From positions 3,990-67,989 of the forward strand of contig JADGJC010000202.1 in the NCBI GenBank assembly GCA_027596075.1: DNA of 64,000 nucleotides, given 5' to 3'. The notes below the pieces were generated by a model that saw only the letters and a program-made list of their open reading frames with translations, ran no database searches and was not told where the DNA came from. The translations under genes and the position numbers were made by a program. Source of the stretch: Rhizophlyctis rosea (taxonomy: Eukaryota > Chytridiomycota > Chytridiomycetes > Rhizophlyctidales > Rhizophlyctidaceae). Of this stretch, positions 42,944 to 53,983 are shown piece by piece. Position 1 is the stretch's first letter. Every line of letters starts with the position of its first letter.

Positions 42944-45900
42944 ATGCACCCTCTTCGGAAGGGTTCAGTCCAAGTGCCCGGTGGGGTACTGGAGTCATCG
43001 TCTTCCCTGGCCAACATATTCGGTGGGCCAGGGTTTGAGTCCTTGAGCCATGGTGGAGAAGGCCCATTGTTGGTTGCTAACCGTGGGGAGATCGCCATTC
43101 GTATCATTCGTGCTGCACACGAGTTGGGCATGAAGGCCATCTCTATTTACAGCTACGAGGACAGACTTTCTATGCACCGATACAAGGTCTGGTCATATCC
43201 TAGAGTTTTCCCACGCAATTCAAAACTCATATGATGATGGTGAACAGGCCGACGAGTCGTACCAAATTGGAGAGCATGGAGAATACAGTCCCGTCGGTGC
43301 TTACCTCGCCATTGATGAAATTGTCAAAATCGCCAAACAGCGAGGAGGTATGTGCACAACGGAATTCAATGGCATTTGGAAGGCCGGCCGAATGAATGGT
43401 GGGTGACTCACAAACTCTCCAGTCAGTGCTATTCACCCTGGTTACGGTTTCCTGTCGGAAAACGCGGAATTTGCTGCCAAGGTGGAGGCTGCCGGCATTG
43501 CCTTCGTGGGTCCCAAGCCAGCAACCATCAGTGCCTGTGGAGACAAGACCAAGGCTCGTGATCTTGGTATGTGGCACATTGTGTCGAATGACTCCTTGGA
43601 CCACCATTGAAACGCGCATCTGTAGCTGTAAAGGCGGGAGTTCCCGTCGTTCCGGGCACTGACGGGCCAATCGCAACTTACGAGGAAGCGGAAGATTTCA
43701 TCCAAAAGTACGGCTTTCCAGTCATCATCAAAGCCGCCATGGGAGGCGGTGGACGCGGAATGCGCGTTGTGCGTGACGCAGCGTCTCTTCCACATTTGTT
43801 CGAGCGGGCGCAGTCAGAAGCTCTGGCAGCTTTTGGCGACGGAACGGTCTTCATTGAACGTTTTGTAGACAAACCCCGGCACATTGAAGTCCAATTGTTG
43901 GCTGATGGTGAAGGAAACGTGATCCACTTGTACGAGCGTGACTGTTCCGTTCAACGGCGTCACCAAAAAGTCGTGGAAATGGGTCCCGCACTCAACCTTC
44001 CAGAGGAAGTTCGTCAGCAGATGTTGTCGGACGCTGTGAAACTTGCAAAGGCTGCAAACTACCGTAATGCGGGAACTGCAGAGTTTTTGGTTGATCAGCA
44101 GAACCGACACTACTTCATTGAGATCAACCCTCGTATTCAAGTAGAGCACACCGTCACTGGTATGTCTCTCCAACTACAGCAACGTTGATCGCAGCAGATG
44201 TTGACCCTTTTTGACTTCCAGAGGAAATCACCGGAGTCGATCTCGTCTCATCCCAAATCCGTATCGCTCTCGGTGAATCCTTGAAAGAACTCAACCTCAC
44301 CCAAGAATCCATCCAACCCCGTGGTGTAGCCATCCAATGTCGTGTTACGACTGAAGACCCTCTCCGCGGCTTCCAGCCTGACACTGGGCGTATCGAAGTC
44401 TACCGTTCTCCTGCTGGTCAGGGCGTCCGGTTGGACGGTGGTCCTGGATACGGTGGTGCGGTTATCACACCGCACTACGACTCGCTCATGGTCAAGTGTA
44501 CTTGTACCGGCCGCGACTTTGACGCTGCGCGTCGCAAGGTTCTTCGCGCGTTGACGGAGTTCCGTGTTCGTGGATTGAAGACGAACATTCCTTTCTTGAT
44601 CAAGTTGTTAACGCATCCTACTTTCGTGTTTGGTGGCCGCGTATGTACACATTTGGTGATCTGCAGTGATTGGGCTTTGCTGATATAGTGCATGTAGATC
44701 TGGACCACTTTCATTGATGACACACCTGAGCTCATTGCCGGCGCGTACTCGCAAAGTCGTGGCCAGAAGCTGCTCCGCTACTTGGGTGACCTTGTTGTCA
44801 ACGGTAGCAAGGTTAAGGGACAAGTGGTGAGTTGAAGGACGGGCAGATTTATACTTCTCGAAAACACTTACTAAGTCGGCGACATTAGGGATACCCCATT
44901 CTGCAAACAACGGTCCAAATCCCTGCTCTGCCCGGAATACCGAAAGAGCGTACCGCTACCCCGGCCTTGTCTGGCTGGCGTAACGTTTTGATGGAGAAGG
45001 GTCCCAAGGTGACTTTGCAATGTTCCCATACTATTTCTATCTCTTGCATGTCGGTTCGAAAGTGCTGACGACTTATAACAGGGCTTCTGCCAAGCCGTCC
45101 GCGCTCACAAGGGCGCCCTGATCATGGACACCACATGGCGTGATGCTCACCAAAGTCTGCTCGCAACGCGCGTGCGTACCATTGACATGGCGCGCATCGC
45201 CACCACCACTTCTCATGCGCTTCAAGGCGCTTTTGCGCTTGAATGTTGGGGAGGAGCGACGTTCGATGTTGCCATGCGCTTCCTTTGGGAAGACCCCTGG
45301 GACCGTTTGGCCACGCTTCGTTCGTTGGTTCCCAACATTCCGTTCTCTATGTTGCTTCGTGGCGCTAATGCCGTTGGGTACACGTCGTATCCTGATAACC
45401 GTGGGTTTTGCTCATGTTTTTCACTTCTGGTATTTCATGTGTGACTTATACTGGGATGTGCGTGTAGTCATCTACGAGTTCTGTAAGAAGGCTGTCCAGC
45501 ACGGAGTTGACATCTTCCGTGTCTTTGACTCCCTCAACTACGAAGAGAACCTCAAGCTGGGCATTGATGCTGTCGTTAAGGCTGGTGGTGTGGCGGAAGG
45601 AGCCATCAGCTACACTGGTAAGATGATTCTTCTTTTTCCGAGATAGTCACAGCCCTGTCCATCAGAATTCCTGAGTAACATCTCTCTTTTCCCAGGTGAC
45701 GTGTCCGACCCGTCCCGCAAGAAGTACGACCTTGCATACTATCTGGACCTCACCGACAAGCTCGTTGCGGATGGTATCCACATTCTTGGCATCAAGGATA
45801 TGGCTGGTTTGCTCAAGCCGAGGGCGGCGACAATGCTCATTGGAGCCATCAGGAAGCGTCACCCGGATTTGGTTATTCATGTGCACACTCATGACACTGC

Positions 45901-47489
45901 TGGAACGGGTGTTGCATCTATGTTGGCTTGTTTGGAGGCTGGGTGAGTTTGTGTTTGGGGTTTAGTGTCGAGTGGTGATGGTTTGCTGATCTGTGATGGG
46001 GAATCGTGTTCTTTGTAGTGCCGACATTGTGGATGCCGCTATTGACAGCATGTCCGGTCTAACCTCCCAACCATCCCTCGGAGCCCTAGTCGCCGGTCTT
46101 AAAGGCAGCGACCGCGAAACAGGGCTGGACTTTGACCGCGTCCAGGCCTTGAACGGCTATTGGGAACAAGTCCGTCTCCTCTACTCGTGCTTCGACCCGG
46201 GATTGAAGAGCGGTGACTCGGGTGTTTACCTTCACGAGATGCCTGGTGGACAGTACACGAACTTGCTGTTCCAGAGCCAGCAGCTTGGGTTGGGTGAATC
46301 GTGGAATGAGGTTAAGAAGGCGTATGCGACGGCGAATCAGTTGTGTGGGGATATTGTGAAGGTGACGCCAAGTTCGAAGGTTGTTGGGGATTTGGCGCAG
46401 TTCATGGTGAGAAAGTCGTTCTATATCTTCTTTTTTGGTGATCCGTCGGTATCTCATTCATCGCTAACATGTGCGGATGCGAATTCAGGTTTCCCAACAC
46501 CTCACTGAACAAGACGTGATTGACCGCGCTGAGGAACTTTCGTTCCCTACGTCGGTTCTTGAGTATTACCAGGGTTACCTTGGTGAGCCGCCATACGGTT
46601 TCCCTGAGCCGTTGAGGACCCGCATTTTGGAGGCGAAGGGGTTGCAGAAGATTGAGGGACGGCCGGGAGCCAGCATGGCGCCTTTGGATCTTGAGGGTTT
46701 GAGGGGCGATCTTGTTACAGAGTATGGAGAGAAGAGTGTCAGGGATGTTGATGTTATTAGTGCGGCTTTGTATCCCAAGGTATGGGTGGGTAGTTGGATT
46801 GGCCCGATTTGTCGAGACTTTCAAAGTATGTGGACGATCACGCTTACATCTCATCGTGAATCATTGAACAGGTCTTCGACGAATTCAAACACGCCCAAGA
46901 AACCTGGGGCGACCTCTCCGTCCTCCCCACCCAATACTTCCTCACACCCCTCAAAGTCGGCGAAGAGTTCTCCTTCGAGCTCGATCAGGGCAAGAAGCTT
47001 TTCGTTAAGCTTATGGCTATTGGTAACTTGAACGAGGTCACTGGTAGACGGGATGTTTACTTCTTGCTTAACGGGGAGGCACGTGTGGTTGCTATTGAGG
47101 AGGAGAAGATTGTTGCGGCCGGTGGAGCTGGGGGAGGAGTTGCGGGGAAGATTAGCAGGCCGCAGGCGGATAAGAAGGATAAGGCACAGGTTGGGGCGCC
47201 GATGAGTGGTGTTGTGGTTGAGGTTAGGGTTAAGGAGGGGAGTGAGGTTAAGATTGGAGATCCGGTTGTTGTAATGAGTGCTATGAGTGAGTTGTTTGTT
47301 GATGATGTGTTTTTATATTTTTTATATTCGGCGTGCGTGATGACTGACCACGTTTTGTATTCGCAATGCGCAGAAATGGAGACGATCGTCAACGCTACGC
47401 AGGCGGGTATTGTTGGGGAGGTGCTTGTTAAGCAAGGGGAGAGTTTGAATGCTGGGGATTTGATTGTGAAGATCGAGGCGAAGAAATAA
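42944..47489 (+). CDS. PYC: Pyruvate carboxylase (biotin-dependent)
   Basis: This intron-rich gene encodes a multidomain enzyme making oxaloacetate from pyruvate, bicarbonate and ATP. It starts at ATG 42944 (exon 1 to 43186, exon 2 43248-43347, exon 3 43423-43566). The biotin carboxylase part has [49 protein letters not shown] (ATP loop) and [14 protein letters not shown]. The carboxyltransferase part has [43 protein letters not shown] and [11 protein letters not shown]. The tetramerisation/PT region follows. The biotin carrier domain has [11 protein letters not shown] and AMKMETIV, with an intron splitting the biotinyl-Lys codon. Fungal enzymes are cytosolic; no strong presequence is seen. 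Stop at 47489. Domain order and length match the single-chain fungal type. Confidence 0.95.
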
Positions 47490-47772
47490 GACGTCTCCCT
47501 GTCTTTGACGTGTTTCGGTTTGGGTTTATGTTACGTTTTACGTAGGAGGGTTTAGAGTCAAGTTAGGCTTTCTTTTCGAACTACGTCTTTCGCTGTTGTC
47601 AGTTTTCTTTTCTTTCTGTATTTAGTCTCGTTTGATAGTTTGGTTAGGATTTGGGATGTGTACTTAGAGGTATTTGTACGTTTTTTCTCCTGTTTCCTTG
47701 TTTTGTTAAATTGTTGTTTGATCCTGAGTCGTTTTTGCATATGAGGTTTTCTTTTCCGAAAAGGAGATTCGA

Positions 47773-48129
47773 ATGAGTATCCCACTGCATAATCGCCATA
47801 TGAAAAACACCACAACCACAGCTGTCAAAAGTGGCCTTCGAATGCTCAAATCTGAATCAATGGGTTGGACCGACTACGTTTACGCGTGGGATCGTACGGG
47901 ACTGTTTACGGACGCCGAGGGCTCTTCGTGCCTGGTGCTGGATCCGATTCAGGGTGTTTGCAAACGGTATGTCCGGAATGCGGAAATGAATGGGTTCCGT
48001 GGGGATTTCGATTTTGGATACTATTTCACCGTGATTGAGTACCCTACTGATGATGAGGGGAGCCGGACTGGGGTGCGGGGTGCCTTGAAGTGTTATTGGC
48101 ATCCATGGCCTGCGCCTGACTCTTCGTGA
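47773..48129 (+). pseudogene. C-terminal fragment related to the F-box-type gene at 49481
   Basis: This open frame of 118 codons begins at an ATG 283 bp after the pyruvate carboxylase stop. Its second half aligns with the last 80 residues of the gene at 49481-50792: DRTGLFTDAEGSSCLVLDP versus DREGVFTDRPDGSILVLDP, and EYPTDDEGSRTGVRGALKCY versus EYPTDGDGTRTGERGSLSCY. The F-box and middle part are missing, so it is most likely a truncated duplicate. It retains a clean frame and may be expressed, but a function is doubtful. Confidence 0.6.
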
Positions 48130-48599
48130 AGGTGGATGTAGTTAGGTAGGAGATAGCATTTTTCGGTCTGGCTTGATGTAGGTAGTGATAGGATGCGCGG
48201 TTCGGGGTGGTCGTAGATAGAGGGAAGGTGTGTGGTTTGTGCGCTTCTGTAGATATGTCTTTAGCATCATTAGGTAGGCGAAACAAAGTCCTCTTGCAAT
48301 TCATCTTCGGCCTTTGCAGCGAGCTGTGGGATACGGCGTGTCCCTCTGAGAGAAGCTACGACGTCTATGATCAGTTGGAGATGTTGGATAACTTAAATGG
48401 GGGCTATGTCTCTGCTGTAGGCTTTTTGTGAATGAATTGGATGTGCGCCTGTTACGAATTCACTCTATCCGAGACCGACACTCGTTGCTTGCTTCCTTCT
48501 CGTCCGCTTATCATGGTATTTCCTGCATAACGTGAGACACTCGGGATACCCGATATAGCCGGATTACAACTTTCAATTTTGTTAAGGCATGATTATGAT
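48130..48599. other. Intergenic region
   Basis: No gene is supported. It separates the F-box-related fragment from the retroelement-like remnant. Confidence 0.35.
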
Positions 48600-49194
48600 G
48601 TCAAACAGCCTCTGGTTCACTACCGTTTACTGTCACACTGGCCAACCGCAACCCGTTTGCTGGCCGTAGCTTAGCTAGGTCACCACCCCGAACTCAGAAT
48701 AGTTCATCTTCCGCCGATCGTACTCCCACTCGTGGTCGTACTCACCGCCTGCCGTCCCGTTCGCCGTCTCGCTCTGTTAGTCTTAGCTCATTCCACTCGT
48801 CTCGCGACCGCAGCGTCTCGCCTGTTGCTTCCGTCGAATCCATTGACATCGCCAATAACCCAGAACCGACCCACTTCCACGTTCCCGACTACAGCGAAAG
48901 CTATTATCAAACCCCTATCGTCGACATGTCCGGCTCCTCCGCCTTGAAAGTCCACCTCTAAAAAAGTGGAACGGCCTATGTTGCGTGAGCGAAGGCCGAA
49001 CACTAAGTCAGAAACGATTCGAACTAAGTGAGAACTAACAAAAGAGCCAAAGGCTAGAGGTGGACTTCTGTATATTCATTCGGATAACGAGACAAGGGGC
49101 AGTCTCGTTAGCGATCGGGTTATAGTACAAAGTCCAAACGTCTCTAGCTTAAGTCCAATGTTGCATATTGGACGCGGTAAATTAATTACAATCA
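48600..49194 (+). mobile_element. Possible 3' remnant of an LTR retrotransposon
   Basis: From about 48650 to 48961 an open frame without an obvious start reads as a Ser/Arg-rich, disordered polyprotein-like tail (NRNPFAGRSLARSPPRTQ, RSPSRSVSLSSFHSSRDRS) and ends TAA. A purine-rich CTAAAAAAGTGGAA follows at once. An AT-rich segment of about 210 bp beginning TGTTGCGTGAGCG and ending TTAATTACA could be an LTR. No reverse transcriptase or integrase is left and no second LTR is visible in the window. An alternative is the end of an unrelated decayed gene. Confidence 0.3.
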
Positions 49195-49480
49195 TGCGGC
49201 GATATTTGACCAGGGTCGGGAAATATATTGCTAGCCGGTGGCACAGCTCCGGCTAAACTATCTTCATCTAGGCACGTGGAACGCGTCGTTGCACTTGGAA
49301 GAGCCGTCACAACAGAGCGTTGATAAAGGAACCTGAGAAAGGCTTGTGTGGCTGGAATTTCGAGCCAACCGCCAACAGTCCTGGAATTGGGCAAATCGTT
49401 TGCACCATTATTTTTTCCTTGATCTTCCCCGAAGACCAGATCGAAGACAGGGCTATTTAAGTACACCTCGAACAGCCATC

Positions 49481-50792
49481 ATGCCGGACCCAGCAAGTCC
49501 AACGATCAGCCCAATCCACATCCCGATGGAGATAATGGTCTACATCTTCGCCGAAGCACTCGTCCCGACCGTCCTAACCTGTGAAGGCGTGTGCAAATGC
49601 TGGAAAGAAGTCATCCGGGTGGCCTTTCTTGCCGAAGTCTGGGAATCCAAGCTCGTGGCCGCGTTTCCCAGGGGCTGCACGCCGGTGCTGCGGGGGAACG
49701 AGAATTGGAGGGATCTTGTGGTGTCGTGGTATGCTTGGGGAAGCGCGTGGGAGCCGGAGGTGGTGGATGGGACGTGTACGGACCTTGATGGGGGAACGCG
49801 GTTGGCAAGGACGGAACCCAAGTTCGTAAGGGACTTGGCGGGGTGCCATCAATATGATGAGTGCAATGCGGCTCTTTATGGTTGGAGTGAAGGCGGGAAC
49901 ATACTGTTCTCACAGGTGGATCTCGATCCCTCTGTTGAGGTCCATAGCATCTTTGACCCCGAAGACTCTATGCCCGTCGTCAACGAGTCTATCAACACCA
50001 AAATGTCCTACATCCGATCAATTATACAAGAACCCAGACAGATTTTTCTTTGATCCGGAGGATGATGAAGGGGAGGATGATGTAACTACATTTCGAAATT
50101 GGAAGAGTGGAGAGGTTGTTGGGACAGGGCCGCGGTCGGGAGTTGTTTGTGGAGATAACGTGATCTTCTGCGATCATCCCAGGGGATGTGACGGGGTAGT
50201 CATCTCCCTCAACAACGATGGTATAGACTGGGAATTCGATGATTATCACTCCCCGTGCTTCAATGAAAGTGTGTTTGCGTTTGTAACGCTCACAAGGCAC
50301 AGAAAGCCACGCCCCCGGTCCATCCAAGTCATCCGCCTCCGCGACCAGCAGCTCCTCGGGGAGTACAGGATCCCATCCACCATGCGCTTTGGAGATAATG
50401 ATGCATCGACGTGGATGAGCAGATTCTACCTCTTTGTCAGTCACAAAGATCCGCAATCCCGCACCTGCCTATCCGTCCTGAACTTCCACGCCGAACACCT
50501 GTACACCCTCCGCTTTCCAACTCTTACTTCCATCAACTGCCAAATGTTCTACACTCAATCGTGGGATCGAGAAGGGGTGTTTACCGACAGGCCGGACGGC
50601 TCAATCCTAGTGCTCGATCCGCTGGAGCGTTCTTGCCAATGGTCTTTGGGGAATGGAGGGGCGGGAGATCAGAATGCAGCTGGTTATTATGTTACTGTGA
50701 GGGAATATCCTACTGATGGTGATGGGACACGCACGGGGGAGCGGGGTTCGTTGAGTTGTTATTGGCGTTCTTGGTACAGGGAACGGGTGTAA
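49481..50792 (+). CDS. F-box-like protein, family with C-terminal EYPTD motif
   Basis: The ATG at 49481 gives an F-box-like N-terminus (IPMEIMVYIFAEALVPTVLT, CEGVCKCWKEVI, VWESKLVAAFPRG). F-box proteins bind Skp1 and present substrates to SCF ubiquitin ligases. The frame runs to about 49975, then changes. A 57-nt intron (49976 GTCGTC to about 50032 ACAAG) would join it to NPDRFFFDPEDDEGEDDV. The downstream part reads CDHPRGCDGVVISLNNDGI, RPRSIQVIRLRDQQLLGEYR and SRTCLSVLNFHAEHLYTL, and ends CYWRSWYRERV. The donor is weak, so a frameshift is the alternative. The C-terminal region looks beta-propeller-like, but I do not recognise a named domain. A partial copy lies at 47773-48129. Confidence 0.6.
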
Positions 50793-51503
50793 TGGATACG
50801 GATGTGGAGAGTGACGGCAGCGGGAATGAGGATAGTGAGAGTGACGATGGCGAGGGTGGAGGAAGCTCTTTCTAGGGAGGCGGAAGAATAGTCTGATACC
50901 AGTAGGGACTTTATATAGATTTCGGTAGGGCTTGAGTTGGATTGCTATAGGGTTGATGCAGAGTATGGAGGCGTGACGGAAACGGAGGCAGGTGTATATA
51001 GCGTACTTTGACGTAGTAAAATACTGTACATAGCTTGCGTTAACGTGGAATGTACTCTCCATAGTTTGTATGAGAGTAGAAATCTATTCATTAGAGAGAG
51101 CATAGGCACGATCATGTTCGCTTGCAAATTCCAATCATGATGTTCAACAGAAGCACGATCCCAAACTTTCCTATGATGGGATTACTTCATTCTGAAGCCA
51201 TTTTGGAGAGGAAAACCCATATGGAAGGTACATTCATGTGATGACGACACCTTTCTATGACGATCTCATTCTGAAGCGATGTGTAGGCCTATGTCACGGA
51301 ACATTGTTAAAATTGAAGTAAATTGAGGAAAGACCCTTTTGTGTGGCTCTCCATATGCTAAGCCACCCGCAGTTCAAACCATTCAATTAAGTTCTGCTGA
51401 CTCTTCTTCCCGGCCCATTGCTTCTTCGACTATACAATTTCCTTCCGATACAAGACTTCCAAGCTTACCAACAGCGTTTGATACTTTGCGGTTCTCCTCC
51501 GTT
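50793..51503. other. Intergenic region
   Basis: No gene, RNA or strong repeat was seen. It contains the 3' flank of the F-box-like gene and the promoter of NSRP1. Confidence 0.4.
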
Positions 51504-52856
51504 ATGGCGTCAAACGGCTCCCTTCGAAACATAAAAGGTTCTAACGGCCTCCCCAAATTCGGTCTAATCGTCAAAAACAAATCCACAAAACCCACTCCCA
51601 CCTCCGCCTCCTCCTCCTCAACCAAAACCTCCTTCACATTCGCCAAAAGAGTTTCCTCCAAAAACGCCCTAGGCGCCGACGCAGAGTCCGACAACGATGA
51701 CTCCCTCAACAGTGACGTCCCCATAACCGATTTCTCCTCCCTCACCGCCGCAGCAGCTGTTTCATCGGAGCAGCGAAAAGTCAACAAGGAGCTGCGAGCC
51801 ATTCAGGCACAGAAGGCGAGGCAGGCTGAAGAGGCACAACAGAAGGCTTTGGAGGAGGATCCGACTGTTTATGATTATGATGGGGTGTATGATCATTTGA
51901 AGAGGGCAGAGAAGGAGAGGAAGAGGGGGATTGATAATCCGGAGGGTGGGATTGCTAAGAAGGTATGTTGACGGGATGACGGGATGGAGAGAATGTGTTG
52001 TTTTTTGTGAGGTTTACGATACTCATTGCGTTCAATATTGACAATTCATCTCACCCTCCAGGCCCGCTACATGGAAGGCCTGCTCAAAGCCGCCGCACAA
52101 CGCAAGATTGACCTCGAACGTGCCGACGAACGCAAAGCACAACGAGAACGTGAACAAGAAGGGGAGGAGTTTGGTGACAAGGAGCGGTTTGTGACGCAAG
52201 CGTTCAAGGAGAAGCAGGCGGAGCTCAAACGGTTGGAAGAGGAGGAAAGAAGACGGGAAGAGATGGAAGGAGATATAACGAAGAGGGGAGATCTAACAGG
52301 CTTCTACCGCGAAATCCTCAACCGCAACGACCGCACACCAGTCACAATACCCGCAAAACCAACCTCCACAACAGCACCCACAAAACCTACACCGCCCGAA
52401 CCAGAAGACGAAGATACCCTCCTAAAACAAAACGCCATCCGCTCCGGCCTAGTCCAACTAAACGACTCCGAAGAAATCGTCGACAAACGCCAACTCCTAA
52501 CCGGCGGACTCAACATCACATCCCGCGGCGCCAAGCGACAAGCCGACTTGGCTGCCGAGCAGGAACGGATGCACCAAGAGTACCTTGCTAAGAAGCGGGA
52601 GGAGGAGGAACAGCGTGCGCGGGAGGCGGAGAAGCGGCGTTTGCAGAGGGAGCAGAAGGAGAGGAGTCGGCGGTTGGTTATTGAGCAGAAGGAGGAGTTG
52701 GATAGGGAGAAGGAGAGGGAGGAGAGGGAGAAGAAGATGGAGGTTGAGAAGAAGTTGGAGAGGAAGGCTACGGAGGAGGTTGTTATGAGTGCTAGGGAGA
52801 GGTATTTGGCTAGGAAGAGGGCGGCGAAGAAGGAGGAGAGTAGTGATGAGGATTGA
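51504..52856 (+). CDS. NSRP1: Nuclear speckle splicing regulatory protein 1 homologue (NSRP1/CCDC55)
   Basis: Two exons, 51504-51962 and 52062-52856, join in phase 0 (1254 nt, 417 aa). The diagnostic region is ALEEDPTVYDYDGVYDHLKR, spliced to ARYMEGLLKAAAQRKIDLER. It continues as a Lys/Glu-rich coiled coil (GEEFGDKERFVTQAFKEKQA) with ITKRGDLTGFYREILNRNDR, as in NSRP1. The N-terminus contains GLPKFGLIVKNK, a start typical of the family. The C-terminus is an extreme Arg/Lys/Glu helix ending ARKRAAKKEESSDED. Animal NSRP1 sits in nuclear speckles and alters splice-site choice, which suits this intron-rich genome. The ATG at 51504 is chosen because it precedes the conserved start; codons before it in the frame have no similarity. 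Confidence 0.9.
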
Positions 52857-53354
52857 TGTGGTGTTGTAAGGGTTGGGCGGGCACCCCTCGTGGGTTTTCA
52901 TGTAAATGCATTTTCTTAGCGTTTTGTTCATAGGTTTCATTTGTGTTATTACAACATATAGTCCATGTGGCGATAATACGTTCCAGTGCTTCTTCAGCGA
53001 TTCCTTGAGCAATGTTATGGTGACGGGTGTCACTCATTGCTCCGGCAATCAATAAACGCTCTGCTTATGGGGATGACGTAGCGGTCGTTGGTCGGCTCCG
53101 TAAGTAAGTAAGGGGATGTGCCTGCTCAGAGCACCAACTCTGCTACTGTAACAATGCATGCTGTTAGGCGACCGATTTTGTAATGGAATCTCTGTGCATG
53201 ATAAAGCCACCGATTCCCGAACAAGCAGCAGTCCACTTGCTGCAAACTTGCTGCAAACTAAATATGTCTTTTGTTCTCACGACGGTCAAGCATCAATTCA
53301 AAAGAAAAAATACAATATCTGTTCTCCTGACCGTAGCAAGCTTGACGCGTCACC

Positions 53355-53439
53355 GAATCCTCTCAGGCCCACTGACAAGCTCAAACGGGCAATCCTCAGA
53401 GGCCCACTGACAGGGCAATCCTCTCAGGCCCACTGACAA
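53355..53439 (+). repeat. Three-unit short tandem repeat
   Basis: Three imperfect units of about 25 bp share AATCCTC and GGCCCACTGACA (starts near 53355, 53387 and 53413). The array looks like a small local minisatellite. Confidence 0.75.
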
Positions 53440-53944
53440 AACCCTCCTTTTTTGCGAGACAAGAAACAGGGGATGGCATACGTCAAAATGAATACAGCGA
53501 CATACATACTATAGGCCAATGCCCACATGCCAGCCGCAACTGGGATTCCAACCACTCCATCGCGACTCGTGAGAAACGTTTCTTTGAGCGTACTGAACGT
53601 GCCCAAACAAGTGACGTCTCTCTGAACATGCCCAAACAAGCTCCTAGATGTTTTCTTCTTTATGTTGGTGGTTTTCGACCGCAGCCCACGGTAGTGTGAA
53701 GAGGGCGCAATCAGTGCCATCCCCTGTGAGCAAGCCCACAACAAGGACGGCGAGATTCAAAAATTGGTTTGATAACAATACCAACAATGTTGGCAGATTC
53801 AGTTATCAGACTGAATAGAACAGATACACTCTGTGTGTAAAGGGGAAAGCTCTTGACATGGCAGGTCACTGCGCCGCACGCTTCACACCGCCTCTTGGGG
53901 CGCTTACTGTGCCACAAAGTTGTGACGTGTCAGGCGGGCGCGGA

Positions 53945-53983
53945 AAAGTTTCGATGATAGATGCACACTATCATCGAAACTTT
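53945..53983. other. Perfect 16-bp inverted repeat (hairpin, 7-nt loop)
   Basis: AAAGTTTCGATGATAG (53945-53960) is followed by ATGCACA and the exact reverse complement CTATCATCGAAACTTT (53968-53983). Nothing flanking explains it. It could be a structured RNA element, a terminal inverted repeat relic or a protein site. Confidence 0.8.

Noticed and set aside
53424..53744. 106-codon minus-strand frame with a hydrophobic stretch
   Set aside because: It overlaps the short tandem repeat, has no ATG with context and no recognised domain. The hydrophobic run alone is weak evidence.
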